Shown here: one piece after another, positions 27,945-36,073 of the stretch
Layout: every line of letters begins with the position of its first letter
How positions within the stretch are numbered: the first letter of the stretch is position 1
Source: Asaia bogorensis_B
Lineage (GTDB): Bacteria > Pseudomonadota > Alphaproteobacteria > Acetobacterales > Acetobacteraceae
Assembly (NCBI RefSeq): GCF_900465315.1
Contig: NZ_UBIX01000016.1
Direction: 5' to 3' (one strand)
Length of the DNA: 64,000 nucleotides
The notes under the pieces: model-generated
The model's input: only the letters and a program-made list of their open reading frames with translations
Told to the model about the DNA's origin: nothing
Databases searched by the model: none
Program-made: the position numbers and the translations under genes

Positions 27945-28892
27945 TTAATCCTGAGGTTCGTCGATCAGATGGCTGGTCAGATCGGCACCGCTTCCGCCCA
28001 CAAGACCGCGCGCATATTCCTGCGCCGAAAAGGGACGCAGATCCTCGACCTGCTCACCCACGCCCACCAGATGCACCGGAAGCTTGAAGGCGTCAGCCAG
28101 TGCCACAACGATACCACCCCGTGCGGAGCCATCGAGCTTGGTCACGATCAGACCCGTTACATTCACGAGTTCACGGAAAACACGCACCTGTTCCATTGCA
28201 TTCTGTCCGGTCGTGGCGTCGAGCACCAGCAACACTGAATGGGGAGCAGTTTCGTCGAACTTCCTCATGACGCGGATGATTTTGGCGAGCTCTTCCATCA
28301 GCGCGCCCTTGTTGTGCAGACGCCCGGCTGTGTCGACGAACAGCAGGTCAGTTCCTGATTCACGCGCCTGCTTGATGCCTTCATAGGCAAGGCCTGCTGC
28401 ATCCCCACCCGGCTTGCCTGCAATGACAGGCGCGCCAGTGCGCTCACCCCAGACCTGCAACTGCTCGACAGCAGCAGCGCGGAACGTGTCACCCGCCACC
28501 ATCATGACCGAGCGTCCCTGATCCCGGAACCATTTGGCCATCTTGCCGATGGTCGTGGTCTTGCCCACGCCATTGACGCCCACCACGAGCACGACATGCG
28601 GCTTGTGCTCGGTCTTGAGCTCGAAGGGCTGAGCCACGGGTTCGAGCACGCGGGCAATTTCGGTGGCCAGAGCCTCCTGAATTTCCTCGGTCGTGACGTT
28701 GCGACCAAAACGCGACGTGCGGAACTCCTCGATCACACGCCCAGCCACTGCGGGGCCGAGATCGGCCGCAATCAGCTCGTCCTCGAGTTCCTCCAGCGCT
28801 GTCTCGTCGAGATAGCGATGGGTGAGAGCAGCATTCAGCTTCTGCGTCGAGCGCGTCAGCCCCTGTTTCAGACGTGAGAAAAATCCGGCCAT
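27945..28892 (-). CDS. ftsY: signal recognition particle receptor FtsY
   Basis: A 315-residue SRP GTPase, the membrane-side receptor that docks ribosome-SRP complexes to SecYEG. It has the N domain (helices 1-95) and the G domain with G1 (G-V-N-G-V-G-K-T-T-T), G2 (D-T-F-R-A-A-A), G3 (D-T-A-G-R) and G4 (T-K-L-D-G). The acidic A domain of E. coli FtsY is absent, as in many alphaproteobacteria. It follows mtaB with 1 base between stop and start. Confidence 0.96.
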   Translation of the reverse strand: MAGFFSRLKQGLTRSTQKLNAALTHRYLDETALEELEDELIAADLGPAVAGRVIEEFRTSRFGRNVTTEEIQEALATEIARVLEPVAQPFELKTEHKPHVVLVVGVNGVGKTTTIGKMAKWFRDQGRSVMMVAGDTFRAAAVEQLQVWGERTGAPVIAGKPGGDAAGLAYEGIKQARESGTDLLFVDTAGRLHNKGALMEELAKIIRVMRKFDETAPHSVLLVLDATTGQNAMEQVRVFRELVNVTGLIVTKLDGSARGGIVVALADAFKLPVHLVGVGEQVEDLRPFSAQEYARGLVGGSGADLTSHLIDEPQD

Positions 28893-28893
28893 G

Positions 28894-30138
28894 TCAGTTG
28901 ATCTCTGCTACCAGCCCTGCTTCGTCAAGGGTTCGGGCGACAAGGGTGAGGCGTGTGCCACGAACTGCCTGCCCGCGAGACAGACGCACCGGCACGAAAT
29001 GGGCCGAGTGGCCCCTGGTTGCACCCTCCATCAGAACATCGAGAGGGCGCCCCATCATACCGCGCCAATAGGCCTGCCGATTGGCCTCGCCTGCCGCACG
29101 CAGGGCCGCCGCACGCGCCTGACGTTTTGCATTGGGGACGCTGGGCATACGGGCCGCCGGGGTGCCTGGGCGCTCGCTATAGGGAAAGACGTGCAGATAG
29201 GGCAGTTCATGACGCACGACAAAATCGAGCGTTTCCTGCGCCTGAGCCTCGGTTTCAGTCGGAAATCCGGCAATCAGATCGGCCCCGATCGCGATATCGG
29301 GGCGCAGGCGCCGCGCCTGCGCGATCAGATCGGCGGCATCCTGCACCGAATGGCGGCGCTTCATGCGCTTGAGCACCATATCGCTCGCTGCCTGTAGCGA
29401 GAGATGCAGATGCGGCAGAAAACGGGGCTCCTCGGCCAGCAGATACCACAGATCGGCATCGACAGAGGCCGGATCGAGCGAGGACAGGCGCAGTCGGGGC
29501 AGTTCAGGCACGGCTGACAGCACGTCACGGCAAAGCGTGCCCAGTGCAGGTGTGCCATCAAGGTCTCGCCCCCAGGAGGCGATATCGACACCCGTCAGAA
29601 CGATTTCATGATGGCCCGCCTCGACCAGCGCCCGGGCACGGGCGATCACGTCCCGGGTGGGCACCGAACGCGAGCGGCCGCGCCCATACGGGATAATGCA
29701 GAATGTGCAGCGATGGTCGCAGCCCTGCTGCACCTGAAGCAGGGCACGCACATGCCCTCCCGTTTCGACCACGGGGGAAGCGGGGGCGGGGGCGGCCTGC
29801 ATGATATCAGCAACAGCCCCCTGCTGCTTCAGGGCGGTCTCCGTCCAGCTGGCGGCCTCGAGCTTTTCGGTATTGCCCATCACATGCGACACGCCGGGCA
29901 GGCTGGCCCAATCCTGCGGCGCGATCTGGGCCGCACAGCCCGTGACCACAATACGCTTGCCGGGGTCATCACGATGGGCACGTCTGATGGCCTGACGCGC
30001 CTGACGTTCAGCGCTTGTCGTCACCGCGCAGGTATTGACCACCACGACATCCGGCAAATGGCCGGTCAGGGCCTGCATACGCTCGCTTTCATGCAGGTTG
30101 AGGCGGCAGCCGAAGGTCAGAAGACGGGCACCGCTCAT
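28894..30138 (-). CDS. mtaB: tRNA t6A37 C2-methylthiotransferase
   Basis: A 414-residue radical-SAM methylthiotransferase that converts t6A37 to ms2t6A37 in tRNAs decoding ANN codons. The N-terminal cluster cysteines lie in T-F-G-C, N-T-C-A-V-T and V-T-G-C-A-A. The radical-SAM cysteines form C-D-H-R-C-T-F-C, followed by G-R-G-R-S-R-S. A C-terminal TRAM-like part carries the substrate-binding end. Its start overlaps the dapF stop by 4 bases and its stop is 1 base from ftsY, so dapF-mtaB-ftsY is one operon, an order common in this class. Confidence 0.93.
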   Translation of the reverse strand: MSGARLLTFGCRLNLHESERMQALTGHLPDVVVVNTCAVTTSAERQARQAIRRAHRDDPGKRIVVTGCAAQIAPQDWASLPGVSHVMGNTEKLEAASWTETALKQQGAVADIMQAAPAPASPVVETGGHVRALLQVQQGCDHRCTFCIIPYGRGRSRSVPTRDVIARARALVEAGHHEIVLTGVDIASWGRDLDGTPALGTLCRDVLSAVPELPRLRLSSLDPASVDADLWYLLAEEPRFLPHLHLSLQAASDMVLKRMKRRHSVQDAADLIAQARRLRPDIAIGADLIAGFPTETEAQAQETLDFVVRHELPYLHVFPYSERPGTPAARMPSVPNAKRQARAAALRAAGEANRQAYWRGMMGRPLDVLMEGATRGHSAHFVPVRLSRGQAVRGTRLTLVARTLDEAGLVAEIN

Positions 30139-30932
30139 CCGTCATGCGTCCCGAGAGGATAGAGCCCCTCGAAAACATGGGTCGCCGGGCCGATCATAAG
30201 AACATGACCGTCTGCCTCGCGCCAATGGATACGCAGCGCACCGCCGTCCATTTCCACCCGGCACTCCCGGTCCAGAAGGCCGCGACGCACACCATTGACC
30301 ACGGCAGCACAGGCTCCGGAACCGCAGGCCAGTGTCAGCCCGGCGCCACGCTCCCAGACGCGCAGCCGAATGAAATCACGGGAGATAATCTCGGCGCAGC
30401 CGATATTGGCGCGTTCCGGAAAGAGCGCATCGCGCTCCAGCGCGGCGCCCTCGCGGTCCGCACGGTCCATCCCGTCAAAGAAGGTCGCATGCGGATTACC
30501 CATCGAGCAGGCCGCAGGGCTGCCCGGCAGGGGCAGTTCGACGGTGTCCATTGCCTGCGACAGGGGGACATGCTGCCAGTCCAGCGCGGGCACACCCATG
30601 TCCACCCCGATTTCGCCCTCAGGCGTGATGAAGCTCGGCAGCAATCCCGCACTTGTCTGTAATACCGGCGCATTGCCAATGAGGGCAGCGACACAGCGTG
30701 AGGCATTGCCGCACGCCCCTGCTTCGGATCCATCAGGATTGTAGAAACGTACCCGGATATCAGCCCCATCGCGATCTGGCGCATCGAGCAGCACAAGCTG
30801 GTCACACCCGACACCAAAGCGACGGTCACAAAGCCTGGACATGGTATGTAATGTGGCGTCGAAACGCTCGTGGCGCCTGTCGATAATGACGAAGTCATTG
30901 CCGAGGCCCTGCATCTTATGGAACCGGATCAT
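30135..30932 (-). CDS. dapF: diaminopimelate epimerase
   Basis: A 265-residue enzyme that interconverts LL- and meso-diaminopimelate for lysine and peptidoglycan synthesis. Both catalytic cysteines are visible, in G-A-C-G-N-A-S-R-C and in A-C-G-S-G-A-C-A, with the N-terminal K-M-Q-G-L-G-N-D-F motif. The start is ATG at 30932 or 30935 (two consecutive Met codons); no clear binding site distinguishes them. A further upstream start would add an unconserved tail. First gene of the dapF-mtaB-ftsY operon. Confidence 0.94.
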   Translation of the reverse strand: MIRFHKMQGLGNDFVIIDRRHERFDATLHTMSRLCDRRFGVGCDQLVLLDAPDRDGADIRVRFYNPDGSEAGACGNASRCVAALIGNAPVLQTSAGLLPSFITPEGEIGVDMGVPALDWQHVPLSQAMDTVELPLPGSPAACSMGNPHATFFDGMDRADREGAALERDALFPERANIGCAEIISRDFIRLRVWERGAGLTLACGSGACAAVVNGVRRGLLDRECRVEMDGGALRIHWREADGHVLMIGPATHVFEGLYPLGTHDG

Positions 30933-31045
30933 CATACGGGCAGTTATAGTGGGTCCGTGCCGCCACGGCACGGGAAACCTCCGGTTTCTTGACGTAAATT
31001 TTCAAAGCCGACGCATCGCCCGTTGCGATGCAGGATAACAGACCC

Positions 31046-31672
31046 ATGTTCATCGCCTCCTACGACACCCCCGCCATTGCACGCCATGTCCGTCTCATCT
31101 GGTCGTGCCTTGATATGAGCCGGGAGGCGCTTGAAAAATGCCTGACGCAACTGCCCACCGGATGCAGCCTGCTCGTTCGTGATGACATGATCGACTGGAT
31201 GCATGGTCATGCCGCGCAGCATAATCTGCTGCGGAAGGGCCTTGGTGGCATTGAACGGCTGAGGCCCGATGGCAGCGTGGCTGAGACCATGGCGCTCTAC
31301 GAGCACTGCCTGCCATCGCAGATTGTCGACCACCCGGCCCGCTCCGTGGTGGCTCTGGACATCGTCCTCAAGGACAGCACGGAGGAAGCCTGGGATGAAA
31401 CCGAAACCCTGATCGATCAGGGACTCCCTTCGCAGGTGGCTGCCTCGGCGCTCGTAGGTACCGCACAGGAAGTCGCGCAGCGCCTCAATGACTATCGCAA
31501 GCTTGGGCTGTTCGATGTCATCCTCACGGCGCCCCCATCCCGTGCGCCCTATCGCGGGGTGAGCGAGGCGCTGCAGCCGCTCCTGCGCCAACAGGCTATC
31601 CCTGTGGACCGTCACGCCCGCATCGCCGGGATTTCCGATGGTCCGTTCGAGTGGCACGGCGCAGCGCTCTGA
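31046..31672 (+). CDS. luciferase-like monooxygenase-related protein, apparently lacking the N-terminal half
   Basis: A 208-residue protein. The region from about residue 135 on resembles the C-terminal part of flavin-dependent luciferase-like monooxygenases (G-T-A-Q-E-V-A-Q-R-L followed by F-D-V-I-L-T-A-P-P). Full family members are about 330-380 residues and begin with a TIM-barrel strand that is missing here. The ATG at 31046 has a weak AGGA upstream; 31028 is the alternative start. It is probably a relic or a repurposed domain; catalytic activity is doubtful. It is divergent from dapF. Confidence 0.5.
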   Translation: MFIASYDTPAIARHVRLIWSCLDMSREALEKCLTQLPTGCSLLVRDDMIDWMHGHAAQHNLLRKGLGGIERLRPDGSVAETMALYEHCLPSQIVDHPARSVVALDIVLKDSTEEAWDETETLIDQGLPSQVAASALVGTAQEVAQRLNDYRKLGLFDVILTAPPSRAPYRGVSEALQPLLRQQAIPVDRHARIAGISDGPFEWHGAAL

Positions 31673-31812
31673 ACCCAGTCTCACATCGCCTGGGCGGGAA
31701 GTGCGCGTAAAGAGACTGTCTGCCTTGACGTGTGCCTGTCATGGCGTCATCCCTGCGCGGGTCCTCGCAATGCTGCGAGCACGCCAGAGCAGAGACAGGC
31801 AGGACTGGTCCG

Positions 31813-32460
31813 ATGACTGATACCCCGTCAGGGCTGCACCCGGCAGCCTTCACCCGCGCCAATAACGACCCCGATCGCAGTTTCTATGCTGGTCGTGGCG
31901 ATTCAACGCAGATGGATGCTGGCGCCCGCACCGCGGTCACGGCCCTTTACCAGACCGCGCTTCCTGCCACGGGTGTCATACTTGACCTCATGGCCGGGAC
32001 GATGAGTCACCTCCCTGCGGAGGCGCAGCTTGAAACCGTGCTTGGGCTGGATGTGAACGGCAAGGCCCTTGAGGCCAATATCGCCCTGACACGACGGATC
32101 GAGCAGGATCTGAACGAAACACCGGCACTCGACCTGCCTGACGATACGCTCGATGCCGTGTGCCTGTGCGACGGGTTTGCCTATCTGACCAATCCGCTGG
32201 CCGTGCTGGAGGAGGTCAATCGTGTGCTGCGACCCGGTGCGCCATTCATCATTACCTTCTCCGACAATTTCATCGCGCAGAAAGCCGTGGCCCTGTGGCA
32301 GGCGCTTGAGCCCGCCGACCGCACCCGTCTCGTCACGCTCTTGCTCGACAAGGCAGGTTTCGGTGATCTGGACACCGGTGAGGTCGTGCCCCCCGAGGAC
32401 CTCACGGCGTGGAATGATACCGTCCATGCCGTGATTGGCCGCAAGAAACTCGCGGCCTGA
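31813..32460 (+). CDS. class I SAM-dependent methyltransferase
   Basis: A 215-residue protein of the Methyltransf_11 type. Motif I is L-D-L-M-A-G (near residue 58), the acidic strand-2 residue lies in L-G-L-D-V-N, and motif IV lies in D-A-V-C-L-C-D-G-F-A-Y, followed by V-L-R-P-G-A-P-F-I-I. The glycine motif is atypical (only one glycine), as in several small-molecule methyltransferases. Substrate unknown. It is convergent with the isomerase gene; a weak hairpin lies between them. Confidence 0.75.
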   Translation: MTDTPSGLHPAAFTRANNDPDRSFYAGRGDSTQMDAGARTAVTALYQTALPATGVILDLMAGTMSHLPAEAQLETVLGLDVNGKALEANIALTRRIEQDLNETPALDLPDDTLDAVCLCDGFAYLTNPLAVLEEVNRVLRPGAPFIITFSDNFIAQKAVALWQALEPADRTRLVTLLLDKAGFGDLDTGEVVPPEDLTAWNDTVHAVIGRKKLAA

Positions 32461-32492
32461 TCGGCTGCGTTCGACCGCATGTCCGAGGCCGG

Positions 32493-32514
32493 CCTTTGGG
32501 TAAACCCCAAAAGG
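32493..32514. terminator. weak hairpin between convergent genes
   Basis: CCTTTGGG and CCCCAAAAGG can pair with one bulge around a TAAA loop, between the methyltransferase stop and the convergent isomerase stop. There is no long T-run. Confidence 0.35.
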
Positions 32515-32522
32515 GGCTGCGT

Positions 32523-33482
32523 TCAGATATCCATCTGATTAAAGCCGCCAAGGGCCACTGGCATGACCTTACGCAGAAGGGCGACTGATCTCTCAAGCCC
32601 TTCCACTGCATCCAGCAATGGGTCCTCATGCTCGATGGACAGCCAGCCATCATAGCCCACCATGCGCAGACGATAGCAGAATTGACGCCACCATAGCGTG
32701 TCATGCCCATAGCCAAGCGTGAGATACGACCAGGCACGTGCCGAAGGCAGACCCAGCGGGCCGTTTTCGAGATTCGATGTCACCCCCCGCCTCGCCTCAT
32801 TGAAACCGGCGTCCTTGGCGTGGACATGGAAAATGGCGTCACCCAGCGCATCGATAGCGGCGATCGGGTCAGCCCCCATCCAGAACATGTGTGAGGGGTC
32901 GAGATTGGCCCCGATCATCGGGTCGAGCGCTTCGCGCAGGCGCAGGAAATTGGGAACGTTATAGGCCCATTGTCCGCCATGCAGTTCGAGCGCAATGCGC
33001 GTGATACCGTGATCAGGCGCCATACGCAGGATACGTTCCCAATAGGGCAGCAAACGCTCACGCAGCTGCCATTCCTTGGCAACCTGACCTTCGGGCGGCC
33101 ATGAACTCACCACCCAGTTGGGCAAACGGTCCCCCTCCTGCCCTTCCGGCAGGCCCGACATGGTACAGATCGTGCCAATACCAAGATCACCCGCCAGCCG
33201 GATCGTCTCCTCAAGATCCTGACCCTGACGCGTATCCACCGGGTGGAGAGGGTTGCCGTTGACGTTCAGGGCGATGATTTCGAGATCGCGCTGCTCGAAA
33301 GCACGCACAAAACGCCGGCGCGCTTCGGCGCTTTGCCTGAGTTCCATGAGATCGACATGCGGCGCCGGTGACCACCCGCCCGTATTGACCTCCACGCCCG
33401 ACACCCCGAGCGCAACGGCCTGATCCAGCATGGCTTCGAAAGAAAGTTTGCCGAGACTGTCGGAAACGAAACCGATCTTCAT
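32523..33482 (-). CDS. sugar phosphate isomerase/epimerase-family TIM-barrel protein
   Basis: A 319-residue xylose-isomerase-like TIM barrel (AP endonuclease 2 family). Probable metal ligands lie in A-L-E-L-H-G-G, N-L-D-P-S-H, H-V-H-A-K-D and S-I-E-H-E-D. Such proteins act on inositol or sugar ketoses; the substrate is unknown. The ATG at 33482 follows a GGGTCG stretch. A palindrome resembling an iron-box lies about 50 bases upstream. Confidence 0.78.
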   Translation of the reverse strand: MKIGFVSDSLGKLSFEAMLDQAVALGVSGVEVNTGGWSPAPHVDLMELRQSAEARRRFVRAFEQRDLEIIALNVNGNPLHPVDTRQGQDLEETIRLAGDLGIGTICTMSGLPEGQEGDRLPNWVVSSWPPEGQVAKEWQLRERLLPYWERILRMAPDHGITRIALELHGGQWAYNVPNFLRLREALDPMIGANLDPSHMFWMGADPIAAIDALGDAIFHVHAKDAGFNEARRGVTSNLENGPLGLPSARAWSYLTLGYGHDTLWWRQFCYRLRMVGYDGWLSIEHEDPLLDAVEGLERSVALLRKVMPVALGGFNQMDI

Positions 33483-33531
33483 GGCATGACGACCCTTTCA
33501 GTGTGACGGGACTGGTGCAATGGCCCGCATG

Positions 33532-33549
33532 AGAGAATTTATATTCTCT
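33532..33549 (-). promoter_or_regulatory. AGAGAAT-N4-ATTCTCT palindrome upstream of the isomerase gene
   Basis: A perfect inverted repeat with 7-base arms sits 50 bases upstream of the isomerase start. Its arms share GAGAAT/ATTCTC with the palindromes by bfr and bfd, but the spacer is 4 bases rather than 1. A shared regulator is only a possibility. Confidence 0.3.
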
Positions 33550-33630
33550 TCCCACACCCGAATCGGAACATAAATTCGTTATGAAATGATCATTTGGCTG
33601 TGATCGACTAACATTCCCATCTAATGCCCT

Positions 33631-33648
33631 CCGGACAAGCTGGTCCGG
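33631..33648. repeat. CCGGAC hairpin
   Basis: CCGGAC (33631-33636) and GTCCGG (33643-33648) form a perfect 6-bp stem, just after the FUSC gene stop on the minus strand. No T-run follows. Confidence 0.35.
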
Positions 33649-33657
33649 TGGCGCAGA

Positions 33658-35883
33658 TTACTGTCCGGTCGCACGGGCCAGTTGCAGGCAGCGCCTGAAG
33701 TGCCGGTCATTCAGCCAGTCCTGATTGCCCTGCCATTCGTGCCGCACCACAAGCAGGCTCCCGAGCACCTCGGCATAAGCCGGACATTCCTTGTCATCCG
33801 CCGATGCCGCATGCTGGTGAATGGCGCTGATGGCGCTTTCTATCCGCGACGTGAACACGGTCGCCTCGACACCGGGGCCACGAAGCCAGTGGGGACCGAG
33901 CCCAGTAAAGAACTGCGTAAGAATGTCGCGCAGCGCCGCAGGAAGTACAGGCCGTGCCGCGACACCACGCAGAAAAAGAAGGTTACGCCCAAGGGTCATG
34001 GTGGAGAGCAGACCATGCAGGTTGAGTTCCATGAACGGGGTGAGCGAGGCGCCTGCATAACGGATGACACGTTCCATGCCTTGGGTGATGAGCCCGATCC
34101 AGCGATTCTCGGCCGGCAGAAACCGCGGCGTCGCACAGATACGCTGCAGTCCGTACAGGGCACGTCGTCGCAACAGGGCACATACCTGATAGATATTGAA
34201 TGGCAGGATACAACGAAACACAAGCACCCCTGCCCCAAGCCCGAGCAGCAGGGCGATCGTGGCATTGAACCAGGTCAGTTCGTTCATGCGCATATGGTTA
34301 TCGAGACCAATCAGCGCGGGCAGGAAGGTATTATATGACCCCGCTGCGGTGGCAGTGGCTGGGTTGCGTGCCGCAAGGCCACCGATGAACATCAAAGGGG
34401 CCAGAGCCACGATCAGGGCCTCGAACCCCGTCCCGGTGGGAATAAGGAAGAATACCGGCAGGATAGAAGCCAGAGCGGCGAGACAGGCACCGTAGAAAAA
34501 GCGGTTGCTGACGAGCACGGTATTATCGGTGGTGGCAAACCGCCCCACCACCACAGCGATGAACGAGATGAACGCTGCCCCCTGTGGCCAGGCCGTGACC
34601 TCCCATGCCAGTCCGGCCAGACAAATGGCAGCGGCAGACCGCATGGCGTTATGGAATGCCGCATGAAAATGCAGCACGCGTCGCAGCCGATACCGCGCAG
34701 GAGTCGTGGCTTCGGTCGGACGGGCCTCGAAATAGATCAGCAGCGTGCGATATTCCTCCAGAATCAGGCGCATACCCTGAAGGATGATCGCGTCATCGGG
34801 GTTGAACCCTTCCCCCGGATGATCGGTCGCGCCAGCTTCGTCATGCAGGATGTCGCAGCGCGCAGCGAGCGCCTCGAGATCCCGACGCAGCGCCAGAAGC
34901 GTGTCAGCATCGTCCAGCCTTGCCGGTACGTTCCGGACAAAACGCGCCACCTCGGCCAGCCCCGTTCTGGCGCGTTCGGAAAGGACAAGCTGTGTGGAAA
35001 GTCGCGCCTGCATCCCCAACGCACGCGAGACGAGTCGCGACAGGATACCGATCGTGGCATAGGCGCAGGCGATTGCATGGTCACTGCGCCCGACCTCAAC
35101 CACGGTAAATTCGAGTTGCTCGTTGAGACTCAGCGTTCGGCTGAATACGGCACGTATCGCCGCCTCGGGCGGCGGGGCGCCATCAAGCACATCGCCAATG
35201 ACCTTTGAGGCGGCCCCTATGGCCTCGATCAGCCAGCCGCGCATGGTGCGTCTGGCCTTGACCGCCAGAGAAGCCGAAAAGACCAGCCCCGCCACCATTT
35301 CGCACACGACACCCAGAAAGATATAAGTGCCGCGCGCCATGGCGATTTCGAACACATGATCGGGCGCGTTCAGGGCGCCGGTTGCAATAATGGCGCAGGT
35401 ATAGGCCGCCAGCACAAAGGCATAGGCGCGGAAATTCTGGCACAGCGTCGCCAGCCCCGTGCAGAGCCCGGCCCAGAGCGCCAGAGCAGGAATGAACAGC
35501 CACGGAGCCTGGGGAAACGCTGAAACCAGCCCCACCGCGCCAGCCATGCCCAGCACGGTGCCGACCAGACGCCACCGACCCTTGGAGAGGCTTTCGCCAC
35601 GTGAGCCCTGCGCCGTGATCCATACGGTCATGGCGGCCCATTGCGGTTCGCCCAGTTCCATCCAGAACGCGATTCCGAGCGCGACGAGCGAGGCGATGGT
35701 GTTGCGCAAGGCGAATTCGAACGCATTGCCGCTGGGGGCAAAAAGCCATTTCAAAGGCCATTGCTGCGCGTGCAGGCGCAGAAATGCACCCTTTTGACGG
35801 GAGAAGAACGCGGCGATCATGCGTGGCGTCTTACCCGAATTTAACGGTTTGTGTGGCAGCAATCGCTTCAATTTGGCGCGCAT
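33658..35883 (-). CDS. FUSC/AaeB-type inner-membrane efflux protein
   Basis: A 741-residue membrane protein in the FUSC (fusaric acid resistance/aromatic acid exporter) family. It has two clusters of hydrophobic helices (about 60-200 and 410-570), each followed by a long soluble helical region, the usual duplicated layout. No periplasmic adaptor or outer-membrane channel gene is adjacent, so partners must be elsewhere. The ATG at 35883 is kept as start; an ATG at 35820 is possible. It is divergent from the helicase. Confidence 0.8.
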   Translation of the reverse strand: MRAKLKRLLPHKPLNSGKTPRMIAAFFSRQKGAFLRLHAQQWPLKWLFAPSGNAFEFALRNTIASLVALGIAFWMELGEPQWAAMTVWITAQGSRGESLSKGRWRLVGTVLGMAGAVGLVSAFPQAPWLFIPALALWAGLCTGLATLCQNFRAYAFVLAAYTCAIIATGALNAPDHVFEIAMARGTYIFLGVVCEMVAGLVFSASLAVKARRTMRGWLIEAIGAASKVIGDVLDGAPPPEAAIRAVFSRTLSLNEQLEFTVVEVGRSDHAIACAYATIGILSRLVSRALGMQARLSTQLVLSERARTGLAEVARFVRNVPARLDDADTLLALRRDLEALAARCDILHDEAGATDHPGEGFNPDDAIILQGMRLILEEYRTLLIYFEARPTEATTPARYRLRRVLHFHAAFHNAMRSAAAICLAGLAWEVTAWPQGAAFISFIAVVVGRFATTDNTVLVSNRFFYGACLAALASILPVFFLIPTGTGFEALIVALAPLMFIGGLAARNPATATAAGSYNTFLPALIGLDNHMRMNELTWFNATIALLLGLGAGVLVFRCILPFNIYQVCALLRRRALYGLQRICATPRFLPAENRWIGLITQGMERVIRYAGASLTPFMELNLHGLLSTMTLGRNLLFLRGVAARPVLPAALRDILTQFFTGLGPHWLRGPGVEATVFTSRIESAISAIHQHAASADDKECPAYAEVLGSLLVVRHEWQGNQDWLNDRHFRRCLQLARATGQ

Positions 35884-36073
35884 GTCCCATATATTGGGAG
35901 TGTGCCGAGTCAGGTTCCCGCAGAAGCGTTTTCAGCACGGGTGCCGTTTAATCCTAGATTTCAGCTCGCATATTCTTTATTGACCGCCTTCCTTACGCCG
36001 CGAGCCATGCTCGAACAGCGCATTCCTGTCTCGGCGTTCTCTCTTCGCACGATCCTGATTGAGTCCGAACCGC

